DNA of 64,000 nt from Leptasterias polaris (GCA_037783415.1 JAZGTN010000028.1:372001-436000); one strand, 5' to 3'. Positions 1-11,862 are shown, numbered from the stretch's first letter. Program-made: numbers and translations. Notes: generated by a model not told the origin, from the letters alone.

Positions 1-126
1 TTCAAAGGGTGTTTGTAATGTTTTTGTATACCAACTGCTAAATTCAGTATCTTTCAGGAAGATCAGGAAGATAAAGACACAGGCTCCCCGCCTGACGTTC
101 CACCTCATGAAACTTACTTACTTTCT

Positions 127-3100
127 CTAAAATGTCCGCTTGTTTACTATTATTTCATAGGGAGCAAGCTCGTGACTGAACCCGCTCACCTCGTCCAGTA
201 CAAAGAGAGACTCATCCTCTTTCCCAGGTACCTTGGAGAGGGAATAGTGGGCAAACAGCCAGCAGAACAGAATGAAAATCTCGCCCTTTGCGAAGTTCTC
301 TCCGATGCAGGCGCGACGCCCGAGACCGAAGGGCATGTATGCAGCTGGCAGTCTAGAGAGAATCGTACCACTTTCATCCAAGAAGCGTTCTAACCGAGTG
401 TAGTAAACACACACAAAGAAATGTAAGCTTGTTGTAAAACACACACTCAAAAGAAAAAGACTTGAAGCCTCATTGATTCTAATTACTTTCTGTCTCGATG
501 GGCTATAGGGCGCCCCCTTTTTAAGTAACTTTAGGACCTTTTCCCAACGCTTGGGCTCAGTAGACTGGTCACCTGTCTTTATTCGTAAGGATGTCTTTAT
601 CCGTAAAGATAAAGCAGGCTCTTGTCTAAAAAAAACACCCCAAAACAATTGTTTCATTGGATAGTCATTATACATGCAATGAAGCATCCACACTGATACA
701 AAGTGCGTGTGTACAGACAAATATTATGGCATGGGGGAGGTCAATAGTGTGACGTCAGATGTTCGGTCTAGGGACCAGGGGTCGATTTCACAAAGCACTA
801 AGATTCAACTAATGTTGAGTTGTCAGTATTACCATGGTGATTTGTATTGTGACATCACACTTTGCTGGACAATTAAGATTGATTCGCAGTTAAGATCAAT
901 CTTAGCTCTTTGTGAAATCGGCCCCTAGCTCCGGCTAGCATATTTTTTTTTTACACCGCAGCAAGGGGTTTTGTACTGTAACACTGTCAATTCCGTCTTG
1001 AGATAGGAGACTACGGTTTACCCTAAACCCTAACCCTAACCCTAACCCTAACCCTAACCCAACCCTAACCCAACCCTAACCCTAACCCTAACCCTAACCC
1101 TAACCCTGACCCTAACCCTTACCCTAACCCTGACCCTAACCCTTACCCTAACCCTAACCCTAACCCTTACCCCAACTCTGACCCTAATCCTAATCCCCTA
1201 TAGGCATAAATGATTGTAGTCTCATCTCAAGACAGGAATTGGCAGTATTACAGTACAAAACCCCTCGCTAAGGTGTAAAAAGAAAAAATGCCTCCGGCTA
1301 TGGCCCCATCCTTAGATGGAGCCGGAGCCTATAGCTGCGGTTTGGGAAAAGACCCCATTTTCTTCTCACAGGGAACAATTTCAGTCTTCTGCATCACAAA
1401 TTAACACACCATTCATGGCTATGCATACGATGATTATCTAATTGACATTGCCCTTGAGATGATTTCCATTCAATGCATTAAAGTCTTACCTGGTTTGAAC
1501 TTGGTAGGTTCGTCCCAGTATTTTGGGTCATAATGGGTCGCCCACATATTGACCATCACCATGGTATCCTTAGGAATCTTGTAGCCAACTGAATTAAAAC
1601 CCAAAATATATAGGAAGAAAAACAAAGGGTTAGTTTAAATAGGCATACACTCTCCATTCTCAAAACGACGTAAATAAATAAATTGACATTTTAAAGTTTG
1701 TACTTGTGAGTAGGCCCTACTGCAAGTTCTTTAGATTAAGATGCACGATTTGTATCTAGACTCAGACCAGGAATCGAAAAAGATTTTTTTTTTTTGGACA
1801 ATGGCACTCTGACAACATGTGGAGAAGTTAATTACCACTACTGTCTAAAGTCAAAGATCTAAAATAAATGTCAAAACACGTTGTGACATTTTGAATAAGA
1901 CCTTCCAACAACAATGAAAGGAACGCTTTTAGTTTCCCTGAACACTGTTCAAGTCATCACGCAAGATGTCTTGACGCACTTCTAGTTCACGCGCTTGCCT
2001 ATTTGCTAACCCCACGTGACAGTGTTGCATCCAACAAGAATACAGAACCAGCAAGAGGTGCGTTATTTTATTCCCCATTTTAGTTTATCATACTCACGTA
2101 AAGTGGTATCCTTGGTGACCGACTTGGGCAAGCCGATCGGAGCAACAGATCCAAATCGATTAACTTCGATAAGTACAGCCTCGGTGTAAGGCATGGAGCC
2201 TCGGTCTGAGATACATGGAAGACGGTCTTGACCTATGATCTCGTCTATCTCCCCGGTAACGCGTTTGAAGATGTGTGGATGCTCTATCATGATAGCTATG
2301 GCCCAGAGTAGAGTAGGGATTGTAGTACCCGTGCCAGCTAAAATGAAGAAGAAATAAATGTGGCGGGATTTAAGTTGAGACCTTAAAATCGTAATGAAGC
2401 CATTTTTTCCTGTGCATATTCACGCAACCAATTCAAACTGAGGCTGGAAGTTTGGAAGAGAGTGGATCCTTTATTTAACACTGGCGTTTTAATTTGGGAC
2501 CATGTATACTCTCCGGGTCCCGGGCGGCTTGACCCATTTGTGGGTCAGGCTAAGATGGAAATTGGTTAAAATGAGGGTCAGTTTGACACACAGTCCGAGA
2601 CGCACTGACCCATAAATGGGTCAGACCTCCTGTAACCCGGAATCCGGGTCTATCTGACCAAAAAACTTTCAATTTTAACTACAATTTAAAATTTTTCACT
2701 ATTTGGGGGAATTATAGCAACTTATATTGAATTTGTTTCGAAATGTTAAAATCTTACAGTTTTTCTCCTTAGCCCCGGGTCCCAAGGCTCCCATTAAATC
2801 ACTGACTGATGAGTTTAATATGGCTGGAGGAACAAAATAAGAATCTTGTGCACTTAATTATTATTTTTTTTTTTAAGAAAAAGAGATCGTCAGAGATCGT
2901 CTAGATCTCTGATCTAGACGATCAGGGCATACTGATCGAATCGTTAAGTTGTCAACCACCGGTTCTTTTCATAACCAACACTACTCAAAAGAGATTTACA
3001 AATGGTGCTACCGCAAACCTAACCTGAATAATATTTTTAACGGTCTTTTGGTTTATACCTTTTTGTTAGCAAAACATTTTGCCACATTTTGTACTCCAAA

Positions 3101-6100
3101 CTATTATTGCATCATAATATCAAAGACAAATACGCACATCGTTATGCTTCATTATCGGGAAAACTTACAAAAAGGAGTCCATTTTTGGCTCGAGTGGTAA
3201 TAATTTAGGTAAGGGGATAGATTTTGTTATCCCTTGTTCCTCAAACCAAGCCGAAAAGAGCAGGGGATAGTATACAAATAATGAATGTTTATGAGTGCAA
3301 TGGTAAGAATATTTTCATGAGTTGAAAGATGGAATGTTCCATTCAACGAGGCGAAGCCGAGTTGAATGGAACATTCCATCTTTCAACGAATGAAAATATT
3401 CTTACTATTGCACGAATGAAAAACATTCATTATTTGTTTTATATAACATCCAAGTAGATCCTTGTCATTAATTGTCATTTGCCATCTTTCATCGAATAGT
3501 CACTTTCGTCAATGGAGGGCGGGCGAGCGTGCAATAGAACAAATCGGATGGAACGAAAAATTCACGGTGAATGGAACGAAAAATGCACGGTGAATGACGT
3601 AGCGTGCAATGGTACGTTTATTTGCTATCACGTGACGGACAATCCTCCAATCAAATGGCAAGGATCTGCTTGGGTGTTATATAATTTTTTTTATCAATGG
3701 TTCCACAAACCCAGTCGAAAAGTGGAAGGGTTAGATTTTGTTAACCCTTGTTCCTAAAAGTATATAATCGTATTGTGAAATGATGTTCTTAATTAGTTAA
3801 ACATGGGAAATGTGTATTATATTGCGAACAAATATCTGACAGTTATCCATTTTTAAATTGTTAGCATAGAAAAATCAAATTGATATGTAAAATCTGGAGC
3901 ATATTTTCACAATTTGGAGGAGAAAATGGTAAAAGAAAAAGTTTTTGCTTTAAAATTCTGTTTCGATAGGGTTAGCAATTTTTGGACTATAAAGACAATA
4001 ATGCTGTAAAATAGAAAAAATGAAAAATATTGCAGTTTAAAGGAACCTTTCCAAAGAGTTTTTAGAGTTTGTGTGTGCGGGGGGGGGGGGGGGGGACATG
4101 ACAAAGAAGTGTTTTGGTCTTTTGGGCGTAGTATATGGAAGAAGAGGTAAATGTGAAACTTACATATTCAGTGGAAATTCTACTTACCTCCGAACATATC
4201 AGTAATCGTCTGAACGATCCGTGTGTCGGTCAGAAACTCTACCGTTAGTGTCGTCGATCCACCCTCTGCAATCGCTTCCTTCTGGGCGGCGATTAGAGAA
4301 TCGAATAGATCGCGGATGTCATCTTTTGTAAGAAACATATTGAGTATGCGACGTTACATCAGAGGAAGAAACAAGAACAATGGTCTGGCGATTTTATCGA
4401 CAGGAAATGGTTTCAATTTGGAAGTGAAGAAAACAAGCTATTGCGCAAAGAAGTGTATTTAATCATGAAAATCAAGTGCGTGTAACCCTTTTCTAGTTAT
4501 CTCTACTTTTTGTGATTATTTATCAGCTATATGAAATCGGGCCCTGATGTTTCATCCATAACAAAGGGGAGGGAACCTTCCTTTTGTTTTTGAGTTTAAA
4601 ATATCATCAAATTGAATAAACAGTTTGTTTAATTATTGGTTTCATTGCAAAAAAGAAAAGGAAACAAGAGTGATTTTGTTTCGCAGCATTATGTTGCGTA
4701 TTTATGAAACCATAGGTATTAAGGAAATGGTACCTTGATCAAACGATTCGCGGTGACCTTTGAACTCATCATAGCTAAATTGCAAGGATTCCTTGATTAT
4801 CTTGCGGAATGTCTTCTCTTTGGGAAGACGGGGAAGACACTTGAGACTGTGGATGAAATCTCGCGGGAGACCACCGCCCAGGACAACTTGGAGTTCCTTG
4901 TTTAAGTCAAACCATTTTGTCAGCTTTTGATCGTCGAATTTGTAACTAAAGTGGAGAGAAATGAAACAATGATTTAAATGCAAGCCTGATATTCGATATC
5001 CCGTTTGTTGTTGGAAGTCTGATTGGTTGTTCTGTATAGAGAATTTATAATTAATTTGGCGGCTAACCATCATTCCTCGCACACTGCACAGCTGGGGTGC
5101 TAAACTTGACACCATGGGTGTTGTCACATATATTATATACCGAACAGAGAATCTAAATTAACATCATAGGGTGTTAAAGTAATACCAATGTAATTGTTTT
5201 TCCATAAATTAGTGTTCACCCAATGGTGTAAATTTTGGTTCTTTTTGAGGTATCTATAATGTGACAACATCCATGGTGTCAATTTAACACCCAGTTTTTG
5301 CAGTGCAGCTGAGAAGCTGATTTGCGAAGAATGCGGCTACAACGTGTTCGAGATGCAGGCACATTGCAAAGAGGCGCCACCAGCAACCGCGACCCCGGGG
5401 CAGGCTGCCCCGAAAACTGGTTAAAATGGGGATATTTGATTTTGATTCTGCGTCAGTTTACACAGTTTTGAGTCAGTTTGACTGGTTGCGGGTAATCTGA
5501 CCCATATGGATCTATCCCGCGTGCGACCCGGAATTTGGGTCAATTCTGACCGGCCTTCATCGATAAAATCAATGTTGTATCATCCACGCCGTACGAATGT
5601 TAAGATAAATACAAGTTGAGCGTTTTCGCAACTGAAAGCTTTTACCTTTTGCCGTAGCACAGTGTCGCTAATATGATGAAGATGCTTCGATCAATGAGCG
5701 GTTTAAGGTCGAACGGCTTGCCTAGAGACCCACCCAGTACTTCAGCTACGTTGGGCAGAATACCTTGCGTAAGCTTGTCGACTTTGACACCCTGTGCAAA
5801 ATGCCTGTAAGGAAATGGCATTTTATTAATTTTTTAAGACAAAGAACGGTTTATTACAATTTGAGCAGAGACAGATATGTGTATTCATACGCGTCTGCTA
5901 TATGTTTAAGTAGAGAGCAAGGAACAGTGTCTTGATTGTGGATCACCTCGAAAGTTAAATCTATCTACACAAAGATGTTAAGTTAACAGTTAATTTATTA
6001 GAAGGTTTGTTTTTTCAAAGAACTGCAATTTCTCTTCTAGCTGATAGTGAAAGAACTCTCCTCTTATGACACATCATGTGTTTTTTTAAGTGTAAAGACA

Positions 6101-9100
6101 CCACACGTATAACACCATAGTTTTATACCTGAGTGCCGAATGTCCCAGTTTGCGGTGGAGATTCCAGTCAGCGCTGTAGTCACTGAAGGCAATGTCTTGG
6201 TAACCTTCCGTGAAAATGCTGGCTGTGAACAATATATTTAGGAAAACAATATCATGAACACCTTCTTGCCTCTCTTCGGCAACAAAGACAGTTCTGAACA
6301 GAATCAGCGGTGTTTGTTGTTGTTGATGAGATATCGCCTACCACTTCAAGGTGAGGGCTACACTTAACTGATTTTGGCTATTGACCCAAATCAACTGTCA
6401 CCAGGGGCACCTCCTGGGGCTGAAACAGGGTTACCCCCTTCACAGTCCGAAGGATGTAGGCATGTGTAGAATCCACTAAAATAGGAGCCTGGTTGGTAGA
6501 GCAGAATGCACTACCTTCCCATCTTTTTACGAAGCATGATGGTTAAGTGTCTTGCTCAAGGACACAAGTTAATAATCATGACCGGGAGTCGAACCCACAC
6601 TCTGCTGCTGACGACACCAGAGCTTGCGTCCGGTGAACTAGACCGCTCGGCCACGACACGTTTTGTTTAGTTCTTTTGGGTGGGTTAGGCCTAAAGGGTA
6701 CGATAGAGCTGTGATTCAGCGATAGGCAAGACCTCGGCAGTCTTACCTGAATGGAGTTTGGGTCGTCCTGCAAACTCTACCGGCTGTTTAACTATCGCCT
6801 GCCGGATGTCTTCTGCGTCGCTCAGAACAATCACCCAGAAGCTGCCGAGCTTGAGTGAAAATATCCGGCCGTACTTCTGCGATAATTGCAGAAACGTTTG
6901 GTGAATTCGCTCCCTCGACCGAAACACTGCGAATCAAAACCAAAATTAGTGTAATAGAAAAAATTAATGACAATAATTTATTACGCTCAGTACCGGCACT
7001 TCACAACCAGGTACCGGTGTACAGTTGGTGTACAGTTTTATATAAGGGGCGGATACACGAATGTTACAAGGAGGGTCAAAAAGCAAAACAGGGAAGAAAA
7101 AAGAAAACCGAAAACCGAAAAAGTAACTTGAAGGTTTTGATTACGTTTAGCTACGTTCATGGTAATACGCAAGCGGCTTATATAGGAGTTTGGGTCTGTA
7201 GCATGATTATGGCAGTTTGATGGCCCAAGTTTAAAACTGATAACAAGTAAAACAGTTGTCAAAATCAGGGAGGGGTTCATGCCCTCAGAATTTTGGAAAA
7301 TTTGTTTGAAAGTCGCTTGTTGAAAATTGTTCTTAAATCTGCGCTGTTTTATTCTTTGAAGCATGCATGTTTAGGTACACGCAGGCTGAATTAAAACTTC
7401 ATAACTGACAATTGCAAACAGATGTACTAAAGTTTAATTAATGGTCGAAATGTTGCTCTGTGTCGAGCTGAACTGAAACACTGCAGTGGTTCTGTAAATC
7501 AAACGATTCCGATAATTCTCTGCAAGTTTTGCTACTGACAAAAAGTACAAGGTCAAGATTGAACACTCTTGCAGTAAATACTCTGAGTTTTAGCTTTTTT
7601 ATTGCGTGTCAACATAACAAAAAGAAACTGGCACCCAAGTGAAGGTTCAGCTTGTGTATGGCCTAATGGAGGTGACCTCCCTCCTGTCACGAGAACTAGG
7701 TAGGCTTGCGTTTTGATGCGTGACTTCTCCTTTTGTTGACCTACGACTACAAGGTGTCCCGTACTATATGCGTAGTGTTTGTATTTTTATTTTTTTGAAA
7801 ACATTTTAAATTAGGCTTAAGTAATACGACACAGAGAGATTCTGTTTTGAGTGAAGCCCATTTAATCCAGGTCCCGAAAAGGTTCAAGTACCACTCAAAT
7901 ATACCAATGTCCCAATTTGTCCTATGGTGGGCCTGCTCCAGTTTGAACTCAAGCATTGCAAATGGGGTGTTTGATGGTTCGTTGTCTGTTGACGGTATGC
8001 AAACAGGCAGCAGATGATTCGGCAATTATGGGAATAATAATTTTAGTTTTCTATTTCGAGAAGCTCTTTATATAGAGACGTATTCCAACGTTATAGTTTG
8101 GGGTTATTCATCCTATAGGTTGATATTCCAAAGTGTTATAAACTATACCGTCATTACAAATAAGTTGTTATAACACCCCTTCCTTTGATTCTATCTGTTG
8201 ATTGGCCGAGAGCGTGTCGCATGGTGTTGTATATTTTTACTCTTGTGCATGTTCACCGACCAAACGAACTATTCAACGAACATTCAACGATAGCCTAGCA
8301 ACCGATGTACTAGTGCATGGATACCCTGGTACCCTGACTACATTGACTTCAAACATTGAAGTAACGGCAATTTTCTTCTCTCCAATCCCGAAGCGTGGCG
8401 TACCGACCATTCATTCACCACGTCCGCAACCGGACCACACAGGAACACGGAACCATTCGTGTTGCACGTTGTACACGAACGTGTACAACCTACACAGCAT
8501 GTAATGTACAACCTATACAGTGTGTACAATACACTAATGCACATACCCGACGAGCCGGCCTCCTGCGCAGGCGCATATCTGCAAGGCTGGCTTTCGTTGG
8601 TGCAGCATCGGTGTGCACTTAGCGCCAATCAACAGATATAGAATCAAAGGAAGGGGTGTTATAAAACAAATAATGACTGCTTTGTCTCGTGGCATAGTAA
8701 AACTAGTCACTCGAGGTGATCCCCGGAGCAGCCTATCTTCCCTTCGCCTCGGGAAGATAGGCTGCTCCGGGGATCACCTCGAGTGACTAGTTTTACTATA
8801 TGCCACTCGAAGCAGTCAATATTTGTAGATGACTGTAAATAGTAGCCGAGTTATACCATGATGGTTATACGTAACGAATACAAATGCATTACAACATGTT
8901 TTACTTGTGGGTCATAACAAAGCCCATTGAAGGTTGTGTTGACCGTACTTACTCAGGACGTTTCCGATGATGGGTAGAGCAGGCGGTCCAGGTGGAAAGC
9001 CAGCCGGTCTCCTCGCGTTTTGAATCAGCAGGACAACCACCAGGGTAACTACAAAGAGTAACACGGTGCCCGTGTTCTCAGTTATCAGTTCGGTCACTGC

Positions 9101-9103
9101 CAT
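127..9103 (-). CDS. Cytochrome P450, clan 2 (CYP2/CYP17-like), nine exons
   Basis: Exons on the minus strand in coding order: 9103-8953, 6926-6747, 6222-6129, 5804-5646, 4945-4734, 4322-4188, 2337-2098, 1588-1490, 389-127. All junctions are GT/AG and the frame closes at 1533 nt, giving 510 residues. Seen: an N-terminal hydrophobic anchor (about residues 12-28) followed by the proline hinge PPGPPALP; I-helix AGTGTT at 311-316; K-helix ExxR at 368-371 (EVNR); PERF at 423-426; heme loop [10 protein letters not shown] with the thiolate Cys at about 451. Length, anchor and nine-exon layout fit microsomal clan 2 P450s, which are ER-bound monooxygenases fed by P450 reductase. The substrate cannot be read from sequence. 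Odd: the usual acidic residue before the I-helix Thr is Gly here. Introns are full of mobile DNA but the coding sequence has no lesion. Confidence 0.93.
778..925. mobile_element. Short inverted-repeat (MITE-like) element in P450 intron 8
   Basis: The ends are inverted repeats: GGGTCGATTTCACAAAG on the left and CTTTGTGAAATCGGCCCC on the right, about 148 bp overall, with no coding capacity. Related ends (GGGCC followed by AATTTCATAA-like sequence) recur near 30637, 34868 and 37735, so this is a dispersed family. It abuts the next inverted-repeat element. Confidence 0.65.
924..1305. mobile_element. Inverted-repeat element carrying a telomere-like core
   Basis: The left arm (about 924-1013) and right arm (about 1212-1305) are imperfect inverted copies of each other. 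They share, for example, TACAGTACAAAACCCC and GTAGTCTC followed by TCTCAAGAC in mirrored order. The middle is the telomere-like array. No ORF is present. It lies in the last intron of the P450. The family is not recognised. Confidence 0.7.
1014..1200. repeat. Interstitial telomere-like array (CCCTAA)n
   Basis: About 30 units of CCCTAA with scattered variants (CCCTGA, CCCTTA, CCCAA) that increase toward the right. TTAGGG is the animal telomere repeat. The flanks are inverted repeats and the P450 exons continue on both sides, so this is an internal array and not a chromosome end. Confidence 0.9.
2505..2665. repeat. GACCCA-rich dispersed repeat, copy 1
   Basis: A block with repeated GACCCA/TGGGTC words in both orientations, ending near CCCGGAATCCGGGTC. 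Similar blocks occur at about 5390-5560, 10925-11115 and 51255-51320. No ORF is supported. It is probably a non-autonomous element of unknown class. Confidence 0.5.
3274..3437. repeat. Long near-perfect hairpin, loop CGAGGCGAAG (hairpin 1)
   Basis: Two arms of about 76 nt pair around a short loop containing GAGGCGAAGCCGA. The outer ends begin ACAAATAATGAATG. It lies in P450 intron 6. The same outer ends and loop occur in the hairpin at 8667-8825, with an unrelated stem between them. Confidence 0.85.
3439..3684. mobile_element. Inverted-repeat element next to hairpin 1
   Basis: The left end TTATATAACATCCAAGTAG and the right end TGCTTGGGTGTTATATAA are inverted repeats, and the match continues into GATCCTTG. 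Inside is a short direct duplication of AACGAAAAA(T)TCACGGTGAATG type. There is no coding capacity. It directly adjoins the hairpin at 3274-3437. Confidence 0.6.
5082..5305. mobile_element. Inverted-repeat MITE, CACTGCA ends, copy 1
   Basis: The right end reads CAATTTAACACCCAGTTTTTGCAGTG. The left end is a diverged inverted copy starting CACTGCACAGCTGGGGTG. Both arms carry the word TGTTGTCACAT. A better preserved copy is at 23555-23732. It lies in P450 intron 4. Confidence 0.65.
5390..5560. repeat. GACCCA-rich dispersed repeat, copy 2
   Basis: Shares with the block at 2505-2665 the words AACTGGTTAAAATG, GTCAGTTTGAC and GACCC-GGAAT. It lies in P450 intron 4 and has no ORF. Confidence 0.45.
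6400..6662 (-). mobile_element. tRNA-derived SINE in P450 intron 2
   Basis: Read on the minus strand, the head at 6662-6576 has the tRNA A-box-like TGGCCGAGCGG and the B-box-like GGTTCGACTCC. It is followed by the tail word TTGTGTCCTTGAGCAAGACACTT, here slightly diverged. The same head-tail structure recurs at about 9480 and 34230-34400. The tRNA part does not fold as a clean tRNA, so it is a SINE head and not a functional gene. Confidence 0.75.
8168..8663. mobile_element. Inverted-repeat element with about 45-bp ends, next to hairpin 2
   Basis: The ends are nearly perfect inverted repeats of about 45 bp, starting TTATAACACCCCTTCC and including TTTGATTCTAT and CTGTTGATTGG. The internal 400 bp has mirrored words such as GTACACGAACGTGTAC but no credible ORF. 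The terminal word TTATAACAYCC matches the element at 3439-3684. It lies in P450 intron 1. Confidence 0.75.
8667..8825. repeat. Long near-perfect hairpin, loop TTCGCCTCG (hairpin 2)
   Basis: Arms of about 74 nt pair almost perfectly, including GTGATCCCCGGAGCAGCC and its complement, around a loop containing CTTCGCCTCG. The outer ends CAAATAATGACTGCTT and AAGCAGTCAATATTTG match those of hairpin 1. It lies in P450 intron 1. Confidence 0.88.
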
Positions 9104-9479
9104 CTTGACGTGATGTGATCAAAGTATGAAAATATTGAAATGACGTGCCGTTGCTGCAGGTCCCTGTACATATACGTAACTTGCTGTTGTATAAGCACGA
9201 GCAATTGTTGACAGTCATTATAACACTGGGCTGTTGAACTTACATAAAGTAAATTGTCATGACCATTATTCCCACTCCCAGTGTTGTCACGCGATCTCGC
9301 GGACTTTGTCACGCGAGTTCACGGTGTTTTTCACACAATTAACAGTTCCCAAGTTGTTGTTGCTGGGTTTATTTAGGGCAAGGTTTGACAGTAAAGCGGT
9401 TTATCTCAGTTATAAACCAAAAAACTTTACAAAGAGTGTTCCATACATTCGTCTCAATATTCCTAATCCCAGATTGCGG

Positions 9480-10460
9480 CGTATCGTGACCGAGCGGTCA
9501 AGCGCCTGACTCGAGCTCAGGTGTTTGATCGGCAGCGTGTGGGTTCGAGTCCCGGTCCTGACTCTTGTCTCCTTAAGCGAAACATTAACCCTTTAGTTCG
9601 CCCTTCGGACGGAATGTAAAGCCGTGATGCCGTGTGCTGTGTAATACATCGTCGGCGTTTTCACGAACCGGCGAATCCGCCCACGCAGCTGAAAACAGCG
9701 TTTTGAGAAAAACGCTTTTGAAGTTGGTCACATTAAAAAAATGTGTTTTCGCCGGTCTTTTAATTGAAAGTGTTAAATATTTTATAGTGATACGGTAGTG
9801 TATAAGTTAAATAACATGATAAAATACTTGTTTCTTTATTGTGATGATTTGTTAGAATGCTGTTTGGTTCAAAACTTATTCGCCGGTTCGTGAAAACGCA
9901 AATTAACGAGCACCCCGGATTCGCCACACACAGAACGCGTATTCACACCACACACAGGGCGCGGATTCGCCGGTTCGTGAAAACCCGCAGGGGGGTCTGA
10001 TTCGCCGGTTCGTGAAAACGCAAAATGCTGTAAACGCCGGATTCGCCACACACAGGGCGCGGATTCGCCGGTGACGACGTTGACAAGCGCGTTAAGCGGT
10101 AGCATTACAAATTAACCCTGGGGAAAAGGTTATTCGCCAGTTAGTGAAAACGCAAATCCGTAAAGTTGACTGATTCGCCGTTTATGCAATAAGCGTAATT
10201 AAAATTGTATACGCTTTTAAGACTTAAAACTTTGCAGAATTGTTAAGGACACCAAATACAATTAAAAAATGCAAAAAAACAAAATGCTGTAAAAAAAATG
10301 TTTCCACGGATTCGCCACTTCGTGAAAACGCCGACGACATGTAAAAGAACCCAGTTACACTTATTTCTAAACGAGGAGCGGTTTGCCTCGGTGTTTCTGG
10401 CACTCCGGTGGCTGCTGAATGCGCTGCAGCACCTTGTAAACCCTTCTAAGGTGCTACATT
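9480..10460 (+). mobile_element. tRNA-derived SINE split by a DNA element
   Basis: The head at about 9484-9565 has an A-box-like TGACCGAGCGG, a 5-bp stem around the loop CTCGAGC (Ser-type CGA anticodon position), and a B-box GGTTCGAGTCC. The tail resumes after 10336 with GTAAAAGAACCCAGTTACAC and a GCGCTGCAGCACC word. The interruption at 9650-10336 is a separate transposon. Confidence 0.7.
9650..10336. mobile_element. 687-bp DNA transposon with 4-bp target duplication ACAT
   Basis: The inverted ends are CGTCGGCGTTTTCACGAA and its complement, extending imperfectly to about 30 bp. ACAT flanks both sides (9646-9649 and 10337-10340). Removing the insert restores a continuous SINE. The end motif TTCGCCGGTTCGTGAAAACG recurs inside near 9880, 9965, 9999 and 10130, like subterminal transposase-binding repeats. 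There is no transposase ORF, so it is non-autonomous. The superfamily is not assigned. Confidence 0.85.
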
Positions 10461-11300
10461 ATCGGTCTCATAAATCAACAATCTCAGAAAGCCTGTCTTA
10501 AATGTTTCTCTTTGTTCAAGAGTGGTAGATAATGTGCGCTGTATGTTTCCGGTATTACCAGGAAATGTTAACCCTTTTTCAGTTTTGTTATTATCCTCAT
10601 TTAGCGGTCTTTCGAGTCTTTATCCCCCAGCATGTTTGGAAGGTCTTCAATTTCAATTACTGTGTCTTTGCAAACCACGTCAATGTTGAAAGGTCTATGT
10701 CCACGAAAGTCTCAAACATAAGCAATGTATAGTTTCTAGCAATAATTTGTATTCATACTTGCCATTCTTCGCTAGTTTTTGCAAAGTCAAACAAATTTGT
10801 CGCATTCAATTTGGTCGTCTGATCGTGGATAAAAATAACATTGTAATTTTGTTAGTCTGATTTGAAATTGAAAGTTTGAAGTGTAGTTTCACTTATTCTT
10901 TGGCAATGCATGCTTTCGCAAATACACTCTAAAAACTCAGCTGGGTCAGCAATCCCAGAGGGACTGGCACGGGGGTCAGGCTGACCAGGAAACTGTTCTT
11001 CGTCAGTTCGACCCTGTTGTGGTTCAATCTGACACAGATTCCAAGTCACACTGACCCAGAAATGGGTCAGGCCTCCTGGGACCCAGACTGGGTCAATTCT
11101 GACCCGGGAGTTTTTTAGATTGTACAACCTTGTATTTTATAGCTCGCCACCACAGTGACGCTCATAAGGGCATACGTGCACGTCACGCACACACGGATAA
11201 CTAGAACTGCGCGGCCATATGTTACGACGAAAAACCAACCTCGTTCCCAATGTAGATCTCGCCGCGCCATTTCTTTCTTTCCCAGAATGCCTTGCTCGAT
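10340..11300. other. Gene-free stretch with GACCCA-rich repeat, copy 3
   Basis: After the SINE tail I see no gene. At about 10925-11115 there is the clearest copy of the GACCCA-rich repeat, opening with ACTCTAAAAACTC and closing with GACCCGGGAGTTTTTTAGA, so its ends look like imperfect inverted repeats. Confidence 0.5.
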
Positions 11301-11304
11301 CATA

Positions 11305-11862
11305 GGTGAGGGCGCCCTACTAAAATGACGTCATAACCTTATGCATATGAGGGCGCACCACACTAAATAAACTTCCATAGGAACCAATGCTAAATGATAA
11401 ATATTCAAAAATACTCAAAAAATCGTGAAAGTCTCTCAGCCTCTTGAAAACCAATGAAACATATTTTCGGACGACTGAACTTCAGAATTCTTTTCAATTT
11501 TTGCCAGGTCAGCCGTTTGGAATTTTTGCTAACTACCCCAGAAGAAAAAAACGCGAAAATTTGTATTTTTCCAAAACCGACTTGCTGCCAGTTTTCGTGA
11601 AGCACTTCTCCACTTACCCGGTCAAATAGGGCAAACTTTAACGCCTAAATTTATCAAGTCTCCTCAAAAGTTGAAGCACAGAACCCCCAGGTTGTGATAG
11701 ATTATTATATTTACACAATCTATTAATTGCATGACCCCCAAAACGTTGTAATTAAAAATAAGTTGTGGGTTTACAAATTATGATAAGTAGCTTGGCGCAT
11801 TAATTCTGGCTTATTTGGTGTGGTGCGCCCATGACGTCATTTGAGTAGGGCGCCCTCACCTA
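11305..11862. mobile_element. Inverted-repeat element with CRE-like TGACGTCA in each end
   Basis: Left TAGGTGAGGGCGCCCTACT and its right-hand complement are near identical. Both ends continue into ATGACGTCAT and then GGGCGCACCACAC. The left arm has an extra 16 bp between the last two. The interior has no convincing ORF. Related sequence occurs at 59885-60065. Confidence 0.78.

Noticed and set aside
1014..1200. A chromosome end
   Set aside because: P450 exons continue on both sides, so the array is internal.
9484..9565. Functional tRNA-Ser gene
   Set aside because: The anticodon arm and B-box look good, but the acceptor stem does not pair and the SINE tail follows.
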